Below, piece by piece: positions 56,082-64,000 of a stretch of 64,000 bases of DNA. Within the stretch, counting starts at the first letter, position 1; each line of letters opens with the position of its first letter. The stretch is taken from positions 1,842,001-1,906,000 of the forward strand of contig JAJHZJ010000221.1 of NCBI GenBank assembly GCA_023548195.1, read 5' to 3'. A program made the position numbers and the translations under genes. Below the pieces are notes generated by a model. It had not been told where the DNA came from, ran no database searches, and saw only the letters and a program-made list of their open reading frames with translations. Origin of the DNA: Bettongia penicillata ogilbyi (lineage: Eukaryota > Chordata > Mammalia > Diprotodontia > Potoroidae).

Positions 56082-56877
56082 TTTCCCAGCCAGTTACTTG
56101 ACTTCTGAGATTCCTCTCCACCCCCACCTAGATCCTCCCAGCTAGTGCTTGGGGGTCTGAGATTCAAATGGGCTTTCTGTGGCAGGCGCTGCTGCTATTC
56201 AGTGTGAGCTTTAGTTCTGGTGCTGGGGTGGGGGCAGGGCCTCCTCCCAGGCTCAGTTCCCTCAGTGGCTTTATGCAGAGACCTTCAGTAATGGAGCGGG
56301 TAGGGGCAGGGCCACCTCCCAGACTCAGTTCCCTCAGGGGCTTTATGCAGAGAGCTTTAGTAATGGAGCGGGTGGGGCAGGGCTGTCTCCCAGGCTCAGC
56401 TCCTTCAGGTGGTTTATGTGGAGACTTTTAGTAATGAAGATCCTGCCTGCTGCTGGGGGAGTCCTGGGCCGCCACCCCCACCTCTGCCTCCGCCGCTTCC
56501 TCTCGAGGGGGCCCGAGTCACCCCGCTCCCCTCTTAGCCAGGCCAGCCGTCTCTCTCACTGACCTGTAGAGTCCGTGGGCGGAGGGACCTTCCAGGCCGC
56601 CGGAGCTTCCGTCCCTGAAGCCTGCTCAGATCAGCTTCTCTGGGGCCGCAGCCAGGGCAGCACTGGGGTGGGGGTCCACTTTCCAGGGTGCGATGGACCC
56701 TGGGGACGGCTCTCCAGGGCTCTCTGGAACGGAAATCTCTTCCACTATGTTTCTGCACCCCCTGCAGTAACCCAGAACTTCTGGGGAGCTCTTCTTACAT
56801 TAACTCTATGGGCTGTGGGTTCGGAGCTCTTATACATGCGTCTTTCTACTCCACCATCTTGACTCCGCCCCCCATGA
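56082..56877 (-). promoter_or_regulatory. HAL1 5'UTR / internal promoter with CCAAGATGG-like box
   Basis: CpG-rich leader, with TCAAGATGG at the extreme 5' end (a one-base change from the CCAAGATGG of sister copies). It includes the triplicated unit. Promoter role is inferred from L1. Confidence 0.6.
56231..56440 (-). repeat. Triplicated 72-bp unit in the HAL1 5'UTR
   Basis: Three head-to-tail copies starting at 56,231, 56,303 and 56,374, each with 'ctcagttccctcag', 'tttatgcagaga' and 'tagtaatg(g/a)ag' landmarks. Sister copies at 36.4 and 40.9 kb have one unit (for example 'cataaaccccctgagggaat tgagcctggg'). Confidence 0.85.
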
Positions 56878-56895
56878 TCACTTCCCACAATTGTT

Positions 56896-56990
56896 GTGAA
56901 GATCAGATGAAATAATATTTGTAAAGTATTGAGCTGTCACGTAGTAGGCATTTAACACCTTACTAGGTTCTTAATTCCTAATAAGGAAAC
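56896..56990 (+). mobile_element. SINE, right part, resumes after the HAL1
   Basis: 'gtgaagatcagatgaaataa tatttgtaaagtattgagct' and 'cacgtagtaggcatttaaca' complete the SINE broken at 53,933. Confidence 0.7.
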
Positions 56991-58059
56991 TGCCAGTTTG
57001 CTTCCTTCTGTTCTGTTTGATTGAAGAAAGAAACTTGGAGTTCATTTAAAATATATTTCTTTGCTTAATCTATTTTTGATGATTATTATTTTCCTTTCTT
57101 GTGTTCCTCTTATTTGGGGTGTTCACAAGGGGAATATTCTGTTCAGGTTTTATTGTGGATTTGCTAGTTTCATTTTGTTTTGGAAGAATTCCTCAAATAT
57201 TTACTCTTTTACTGAAGGTTCATTTTTTCATTGATGTTTAGGCTTAGCTTTGCTGAATTTCATTTGGGTTATATGTTGAGTTTCTTTGCTTTTTGAAACA
57301 TGCTATTCTGATTTGGTTGACTACAAGAGTAATAATTCTGAGTTATTTGCATTGGGCACTCTTTCATATTTGAAAGTCTTTCTCTTCCGCCAAATTTTCT
57401 TCCATTTCTTTGTTTTTGTATTCCGTATTATTCTCTTAAGCGCTTCTATTTCAGTCATTTTCCACTGCCTTCTAAGTTTGCTGTTTTTTAAAAAAAAACC
57501 TTTTGTTTCTGACTTAATTTCATTCTTAACTTTTTGAAAATTTTATTCCTTTTTTTTCATTCATTCTGGAATTTCTTGCTCTTTCATGATGTCTTAGGAA
57601 CCACAGAATTCTCTTTTTAATTGGTGAATTTTGGTTCATTTTCTTTCCTTGTATACTTCTTGCCCACAACATTCTTGTTCTCTCATGGACTTCACACCTT
57701 TATCTTTATGAATCTCTTTTGGTTCATCTTTTCCTGAGTTAGGTTTCCCCTCATAATTTTTCCTCTGATTTTTTAGACTTTATTTCACATTCCCAGTTAT
57801 TAATCTCTGATGTCTCTCCTCTTTGACCCATTTCTCTTTTACTTCTGCACAAGTTCTCCATCACCCTCTCTCCTTTCCACCAGAGTGGGAAATCTTTTTT
57901 TTTTTTTTTTTTTTTAGTGGATGGGGCATTATATCTATGACCCCAGAACACTATTTTTAGATACTCTCAGAATCGTACAAAATGGTTGTCTATAAGATGT
58001 ATACAGGCTGCCCTTTCACACGAAAAATATTAAGGACAGTGATCCTGTCAAATGGAGAA
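56991..58059. other. Unassigned pyrimidine- and T-rich sequence
   Basis: Looks like the complement of A-rich repeat sequence (possibly an old L1 leader or ORF1), but no landmark is clear. A poly-T of about 20 lies near 57,895-57,916. Confidence 0.35.
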
Positions 58060-58640
58060 GCCTGCCTCTCAAATGGGATTTTATTATTTTTATTTTTTTT
58101 ACTTATTTTATTTTAGTTTTCAACATTCATTTCCACAAAATTTTGAGTTCCAAATTTTCTCCCCATCTCTCCCCTCCCCCCACCCCATAACTTCTTGTAT
58201 TCTGATTACCCCTTCCCTCAGTATGCCCTCCCTTCTATCACAACCCTCCCTTCCCTTATCCCCTTCTTCTCTCTTTTCTTGTAGGGCAAGATAAATTTCT
58301 GTGCCCTTTTACCTGTGTTTCTTATTTCCCAGTTGCATGCAAAAACAATTCTCAACATTCATTCCTAATACTTTGAATTCTCACTTCTCTCCCTTCCTCC
58401 CTTCCCACCCATCCCCACTGAGAAGCAAACAATTTAGTATAGGCTATATATGTACAGTCTTGCAAAAGACTTCCATAATAGTCATGTTGTGTAAGACTAA
58501 CTACATTTCCCTCCATCTTATCCTGCCTCCCATTTTTTCTGTTGTCTCTTTTAACATTGTCCCTCCCCAAAAGTGTTTACTTCTGATTACTCCCTTGTCC
58601 CATTTGCCCTCCCTTCTATCATCCCCCTCACCCAGAGAGG
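58060..58640 (-). mobile_element. L1/HAL1 3' end of another subfamily, antisense, 5'-truncated
   Basis: Complement of a G-rich 3'UTR related to the HAL1 3' regions ('gtgtaagactaactacattt ccctcc', 'aggctatatatgtacagtct tgcaaaagacttcc', 'ttccaaattttctccccatc') with an A-rich tail at 58,085-58,125. It stops before any ORF. Confidence 0.75.
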
Positions 58641-59150
58641 GAATCTTATTGCTCTTTTGAGGTGAGAGGCAAACATTAGCCCCAGTTAAATTTACAGTTA
58701 CCTTTTTCTGTGTCCCTGAAAGCTCCTTCCTTTCTGCTCAACTCTAGAATGTATTCTGCTTTCTTTTCTCCGTATCTTCTACATTACCCCTTCCTTTATG
58801 TGATTGGAAAGAATCATTTTCATGTTTAATCTTTGCCATGAGTAAAGGGCCTGGTAAGGATCTCCTCTCCTAGACCTTTGTCATAGAATCTTTTGTTGCC
58901 TGCTCATGGAACCTGGAATGGTTTTGGCCAGTTGGTGATGCTGACTAGGACCTCTGTATATTGGTATTTTCTTATGAAATTTCATGGATCTTTAACCTTT
59001 TACAATGTTTTTATTTTGACTTTTGTTTCAGCTTTAGTTACTCTCTGTATTTTAGTTCTTGATTTCTTTTTCTGAGGTTTGGGAGTTTGAAGAGTTATTA
59101 AACAAGAAGTATCTATTATTTATATGTGTGTGTATATATGTGTACACACA
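58641..59150. other. Unassigned spacer
   Basis: Nothing recognised. Possibly old L1 sequence. Confidence 0.35.
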
Positions 59151-59179
59151 TTCATTCTCTGTCTGTCTCTGTCTCTGTT

Positions 59180-59238
<59 letters not shown>

Positions 59239-59253
59239 GTCTCTCTCTCTCCT
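59151..59253. repeat. (CT)n microsatellite
   Basis: About 100 bp of CT with TG interruptions. Frames through it are artefacts. Confidence 0.95.
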
Positions 59254-59324
59254 TCTCCCTCCCCACTAAGTGCTGGTATCTGCCTGCAGGTTGCATTATA
59301 CTTGAAGAATACAATATATTCTCG

Positions 59325-59326
<2 letters not shown>

Positions 59327-59363
<37 letters not shown>
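59327..59363. repeat. (TG)n microsatellite
   Basis: About 18 TG units. Confidence 0.95.
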
Positions 59364-59364
<1 letters not shown>

Positions 59365-59739
59365 ATATGTATATAGGGCATTAGTTGGAAAATGCTCCTT
59401 GAAAAAAACCAAAGCCTTTGAAGTTGGGAAAAAGGGAATTCCAAGAAAGAAGTAGGGAGGTTTGAGGTAAACAGCTACTCCATCATCATGCTTATTACAT
59501 AATCCCTGCAAGTTCTTTGGGAAGAGGATGTAGAGAGGATTAAAAAGGTAAGTAAGAATTGAATCTTGGGAAGTTCTTATAGTTATGGAGTACTGAAATA
59601 AATACAAAAGTAGGAGAACCAGACACTGTCAAGAAACCAGAGAAAGAAAGAATTTCATGGATAAAGTTGTCAGTAGTTATGAGTACAAGAATTCAAGAAC
59701 ATGAAAATTTGGTTAGATGGTGATGACTTTTCATAGACC
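59364..59739. other. Unassigned spacer
   Basis: 59,580-59,740 may be the start of the sense L1 that follows. No gene evidence. Confidence 0.35.
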
Positions 59740-60480
59740 ATGTAAATTGGAAGAAAACCAAATTAACAACATCATGAAAAAATTCTCTTAATCACTAAGA
59801 ATTAGGAAATGTACATTTAAGCAGTTTTGAACTTTTTATTATCTACCTAATCAGACTGGCAAAGATAGCAGAAGAGAAAATTTCAGATATTATAGGAGCT
59901 AAGGGAGAATACAAATTGATTCTGCCATTGTGGAAAGCATTTTGAATCTTCTCCCCAAAGTTAGTGAATGAATATCCATACATACCCTTTGACGCTGTAC
60001 CAGTACTAGATCTATACCTCAAATGAAATCAAAGAAAAAAGGGCCTAAGTGCACAGAAATATTTATACTCGATCTTTTTGTGATAGCCCAAAATTACAAA
60101 CTAAAAGGGTGACCTCCTTTAGGGGAATACCCACACAAATTGTGCTATGCAAATGTAGCACAGTATTAATAAACCAAGAAATGATTAAATGAACAATTAC
60201 AGAGGAAACCGGGAAGAACTGATTCATAGTGAACAGAACTAGAACAATTTACACAGTAACAATATTACTGAGAAAAACGGTTTTGAAAGGCTCTAGAACT
60301 TTGATGAACACAATTGATAAACCACGTATCCAAAAGAATAAAGATGAAACACCTCCCAGCAGAGAAGTGATAAAAGACATTTTCAGACATGACTAAGGTG
60401 AGAATTTGTTTTGCAGCACATCCATGTATTGAGGGCTCAGTTTTTCTAGATTTGAAAAAAATTTTCATTAAAAAAGTTTT
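59740..60480 (+). mobile_element. Old 5'-truncated L1 3' end, sense
   Basis: 'ctacctaatcagactggcaa agatagcag', 'gattctgccattgtggaaag catttt', 'catacatacccttt gacgc', 'gatctatacctcaaatgaaa tc', 'actgattcatagtgaacaga actag' follow the L1 3' end order, with high divergence. Confidence 0.75.
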
Positions 60481-60759
60481 AGTTGCTTAATGGAGCTTAG
60501 TAGGAAGTGCGAATTAATATAAAGTGCTTATTAATGAAGAAAATAAAAATAAACTAAACTAGATGTAAATAATTAAAAATATAAAAATTACAATATCCCT
60601 GTCTTTCTCCCTTCCCCCATTTTCTGCTTAACCCTTAATGGATCATTTGAATAAGTCATGTGAAAACTAGAATTATTCAGTGTTTCCCTTTGTGTTTCCA
60701 TAATTTTTAATTTTTAGCTTTGTTCTAAGTAGTTTGATGGTCTTGCTACATACAGGCAG
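60481..60759. other. Unassigned AT-rich spacer
   Basis: No feature recognised. Confidence 0.4.
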
Positions 60760-60905
60760 CTGACTTGGATATGACTATCAGGATGGAAGGGTACCAGAAG
60801 CTACAGTGCAACCTCCTCATTTTACAGTCAAGGAAGCCAAGGCCAAGTGGTGAGGTGACTTGCTCAAAGTCCCATGAAAAGTTAAGTGGCAAATCCACTC
60901 CATCT
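60760..60905 (+). mobile_element. MIR/THER1 fragment
   Basis: 'cctcctcattttacagtcaa ggaagccaaggccaagtggt gaggtgacttgctcaaagtc'. Confidence 0.7.
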
Positions 60906-61129
60906 CAAAAGCCAGTACTGACCAAAAATAATGAATGACAAGAATAGGAGGACTTGTTATAATTAGATTGTATGAATTTCACTTTTCCTACGTTTTTGAA
61001 GCATCCTTTTCTATCATTTTCAACTTTCATATACTTTTGTAGTTACTGGATTTATCTTCTCTTACAGACCCAACTGATGAGCCACAAATTTTACTTTAAC
61101 AATTTTTTTACTGTTATCTTTTGCTTTTG

Positions 61130-62035
61130 TATATCATCAGAATTTCTCCCATTTTCTTCTCTTCCCCCTCCAGCCAGCCATCCAATATAACATGTAATAA
61201 TTTTCAGATAGAAGAAGAGAGGGGAAAAAAATGAGCAAAACCAATCAATACATTGAAAAAGTTTTTAAAATATGTGCAATAAACAATACCCTTAGACCTC
61301 CTACCTCTGCGAAGGTATTGGCGTGGGTGTCTTTTTGCTTCTTTCCTTTGGGGCCATATTTGTTCTTTGTTCTTTGTAATTTTGTAGCATTCCTTTTTTT
61401 TTTTATTGTTTTGTGGTTCTCTCCATTTACACTGTTGTAGGCATTATGTGTGTGTGTCTGTGTGTATATATACACATATATTGGTTCTTTTCTTGATTGT
61501 ATTCTTCATTTGTCATTTCTGATAGGACAGTAAATATTCTATTACATTCAAGTACCATAATTTTAGACATTCTCAATCAGTGAGCATCTACTTTATTTCC
61601 AATTATTTACTGTCACAAAAAATGCTTTTATAAATATTTTAGTGCGTATGAAGACTTCACTCTTGCCAATGACCTCCATGGGATATAGACGTAATAGTGA
61701 AATCTCTGTATCATATGGTATGGACATTTTAGTCATTTTGGTTGTATAATTCCAAATTGGTTGTACTAATTCACAGCCCTACCAACAGTGCATTGGTGTT
61801 CTTACCTTTCTACAACCTCTCCAACATTGACTTCTCATCATTTGTCATCTTGATCGTTTTTTAAAATTGACTTTGAAGTGAAACCTTCAGAGTTGTTTTA
61901 ATTTTCAGTCCTCTTATTAAAGTTGAAAACATTCTTGCATGTGGTTTTTAATTGTTTTTCATTCTTCTTTTGAGAACTGTTCAGATACTGTCTTTTGACA
62001 ACTTATGTCAGACTCTATAAACACTTATTTTTTTT
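61130..62035 (-). mobile_element. Old L1 3' end, antisense
   Basis: 'atgagcaaaaccaatcaata', 'cttagacctcctacctctgc gaagg', 'tctcaatcagtgagcatcta', 'ccatgggatatagacg', 'cagccctaccaacagtgcat tggtg' are the complement of an older L1 3' end. It is adjacent to the HAL1 that begins at about 62,040. Confidence 0.7.
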
Positions 62036-62039
62036 ATCA

Positions 62040-64000
62040 TTCTCTTTTTAAAAATTTTAATATATAATTTATTTTTCTGTTTTTGACATTCACTTCCAGA
62101 AGAATTTGATTTCCAAATTTTGTCCCCGTCTTTCCCCATCCCAGGACAGTGTGCACCCCATCCATTTGTTCCTCTAGTTTGTCCTCCTTTCTATCATCCC
62201 CCCTTCTTTAATCCCCCTCCCCTCTATTTTCCTGTAAGGCAAAATAGATTTCTATACCCCATTGCCTGTACATCTTATTTCCCAGTTGCATGCAAAAACA
62301 ATTTTTAATACTCATTTTTAAAGCTTTGAGTACCATATTCTCTCCCTTCTTCCCTCCCAAACCACTCTCATTGAGAAATACTGAAAAGGTCTCATGAGTT
62401 ACAAATAACTTTACATGTAGGAATGTAAACAGTTCAACTTTAATGAGTTCCTTATGGCTTCTCTTTCCTATTTTCTTTTTATGCTTCTCTTGAGTCTTGT
62501 ATTTGAAAGTCAGATTTTCTATTCAGCTCTGATCTTTTCAAGAAGAATGATTGAAAGTTCTCTGTTTCATTGAAACCATTTTTCCCCCTGAAGTATTATA
62601 CTCGGTTTTGCTGGGTAGGTGATTCTTGGTTTTAATCCTACCTCCTTTAACCTCTGGAATATCATATTCTAAGCCCTTCAATCCCTTAATGTAGAGGCTG
62701 CTAAATCCTGTGTTATCCTGATTGTATTTCCGCAATACTTGAATTGTCCTCCTGGTTGCTTGTAATATTTTCTTCTTGACCTGGGAACTCTGGAAGTTGG
62801 CTACAATATTCCTAGGAATTTTCCTTTTGGGCTCTCTTTCAAGAGGTGATCAGTGAATTCTTTCCATTTCTTTTTTACCCTCTGGTTCTAGAATATCAGG
62901 GCAGTTTTCCTTGATAATTTCTTGGAAGATGGTATCTAGGCCCTTTATTTGATCTTGGTTTTTAGGTAGATCAATCATTTTAAAATTATTTCGCCTGGAT
63001 CTGTTTTCCAGGTCAGTTGTTTTTCCAGTGAGATATTTTGCATCGGCTTCCATTTTTTCATTCTTTTGGTTTTGTTTTGCAATTTCTTGATTTCTCATAA
63101 AGAAAGGCATTAGTTTCCATCTGCTAATTTTTAAAGAACTACTTTCTTCAGTCAGCTTTTGGACCTCCTTTTCCATCTGGCCAGTTGTGTTTTTAAGACA
63201 TTCTTCTCCTCATTGGCTTTTTGGACCTTTTTTGCCATTTTGGTTAGTCTGTTTTTAAAAGTGTTCTTTTCTTCAGCATTTTTGGGGTCTCCTTTAGCAA
63301 GCTGTTGACTCATTTTTCATGATTTTTTTGCGTCACTCTCATTCCTCTTAATAATTTTTCCTCTACCTCTCTTACTTGATTTTCAAAATCCTTTTTTAAC
63401 TCTTCCATGACCTGAGACCATTTCATTTTGGTTTTTTTGCTTTTGTTTTTTTAGAGGCTTTGCATGTAAGAGCCTTAACCTTGCTGTCTTCCTCCATTTG
63501 TATGCTTTGGTCTTCCTCTGGTTGTGTGTTTTGAACTTCCTCATCGAAAGGAATAAAATGTGTTTTCATCAAGAAAGTAACCATCTATAATCTTATTTTT
63601 TCACCCTTTTTAGTCATTTTCCCAACCAACCACCTTGACTTTTGTACCCTTTGTCGACTGGAGGGTATACCATCCCAAGCTTCAGAGGTTTTGTGCAGCT
63701 ATTCTCTGGGACATCTCTAGGGACCTGTAAGTTCTCAGTTCCTCCAAAGTGGCATAGTCAAAGGAGAGGTGTTTACTCCCGTACTAGCCTGTGGTCTGGT
63801 CTGTAAGCAATGACAAGCACTCTTTTTCTGCCCCGGAATTGCAAGTAGGATTCCCTTTCCACAGCCACCACCAGCTCCACCATGCCAGCACTCCTCCTTA
63901 TCCTAGGACTCGTTTGAGGACTGAGACCCAGATCAACTACTCCATTCTCCTGCTTTTTGTAGGCTGAGAGCTCCAGAAGTGGCTGCTGCTGCCCTGGGGC
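62040..64000 (-). mobile_element. Older HAL1-like ORF1-only element, antisense, running off the window
   Basis: Minus-strand order: 5'UTR (beyond 64,000 to 63,618), ORF1 relic (63,617 to about 62,490), shortened 3' region with an A-rich tail near 62,035-62,080. The 5'UTR shares landmarks with the copy at 13.2 kb ('gagggtatac' with 'ctccaaagtggc', and 'ccaggtca'-like and 'gcagcagc' blocks) rather than with the younger copies. The 3' region lacks several hundred bases present at 42.7-43.7 kb. The true 5' end is outside the window. Confidence 0.75.
62490..63617 (-). pseudogene. HAL1/L1 ORF1 relic, older copy
   Basis: Starts at complement 63,617 with MTKKGEK and goes out of frame almost at once. 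A 108-codon frame (complement 63,176-62,850) covers the end of the coiled coil and the start of the RRM: MEKEVQKLTEESSSLKI, RSRRNNFKMIDLPKNQDQ, EIIKENCPDILEPEGK. Downstream C-terminal motifs survive only in pieces ('ttttgctgggtaggtgattc' is the complement of the ITYPAK region). More diverged than the other copies, so older. Confidence 0.75.

Larger units (their letters stand above)
53934..56877 (-). mobile_element. HAL1-like ORF1-only retrotransposon, full length (2.94 kb), antisense
   Basis: Flanked by an 18-bp target duplication (tcacttcccacgattgtt at 53,916-53,933 and tcacttcccacaattgtt at 56,878-56,895, one mismatch). On the minus strand it has a 5'UTR of 796 nt opening GGGGGGCGGAGTCAAGATGG, ORF1 (56,081-54,982) and a 1.05-kb 3' region ending in an A/AAAT-rich tail. 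Subtracting the two extra 72-bp repeats, the 5'UTR is 652 nt, the length of the copy at 36.4 kb. No ORF2. Confidence 0.9.

Noticed and set aside
59052..59444. Overlapping frames of 64-130 codons
   Set aside because: Produced by the CT and TG microsatellites, with no domain.

Overview
The window looks like noncoding DNA, intergenic or intronic, from a marsupial (metatherian) genome. The evidence is its repeat content: marsupial-type LINE-1 3' ends, many CORE-SINEs of the MIR/THER1/WSINE/MAR1 kind, long diverged L2 and L3/CR1 LINEs in both orientations, a few DNA-transposon relics, and AT-rich, CpG-poor spacer. I found no complete host protein-coding gene, rRNA or tRNA gene, or CRISPR array. 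Two short segments (about 49,056-49,190 on + and about 1,105-1,481 on -) have the layout of a last exon: acceptor, short open frame, stop and AATAAA. Neither is proven.

Layout. 0-9 kb: SINEs, a small hAT MITE, antisense L2, a Tc1/mariner transposase relic, an L3/CR1 endonuclease relic, and a sense L2 split by an LTR-like insertion. 9-10.5 kb: sense L3/CR1 split by a SINE. 10.9-18 kb: antisense L1s, one of which carries a nested sense ORF1 element and two homologous 5'UTR-like blocks. 18-31 kb: SINE, L2 and L3 pieces in spacer, with a 330-bp pyrimidine microsatellite at 21.4 kb. 31-35 kb: L1 3' end and a 2.2-kb antisense L2 with recognisable reverse-transcriptase motifs. 35.5-44.3 kb: L1 fragments hosting two nested ORF1-only elements, a SINE, a 610-bp hAT-like element and a second MITE. 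44.3-53.7 kb: L2 relics, including a 4-kb antisense stack. 53.9-56.9 kb: a full-length antisense ORF1-only element inside a SINE. 57-62 kb: L1 ends and microsatellites. 62-64 kb: an older antisense ORF1-only element running off the window.

The most coherent system is a family of 'half-L1' (HAL1-like) retrotransposons: a 5'UTR starting with a YY1-like CCAAGATGG box, a 366-codon ORF1, and a roughly 1-kb G-rich 3' region with no ORF2. Five copies are present (13.2, 36.4, 40.9, 53.9 and 62.0 kb). Three have clear target-site duplications, and every copy whose 5' end lies in the window is full length at that end. Having no reverse transcriptase or endonuclease, they must have been copied in trans, presumably by L1 ORF2 protein. 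All ORF1 copies are broken. HAL1 elements as a class are known. The details here that I would check are a 72-bp promoter triplication, a copy that ends just after ORF1, an embedded CA microsatellite, and a shared open frame in the 3' region.
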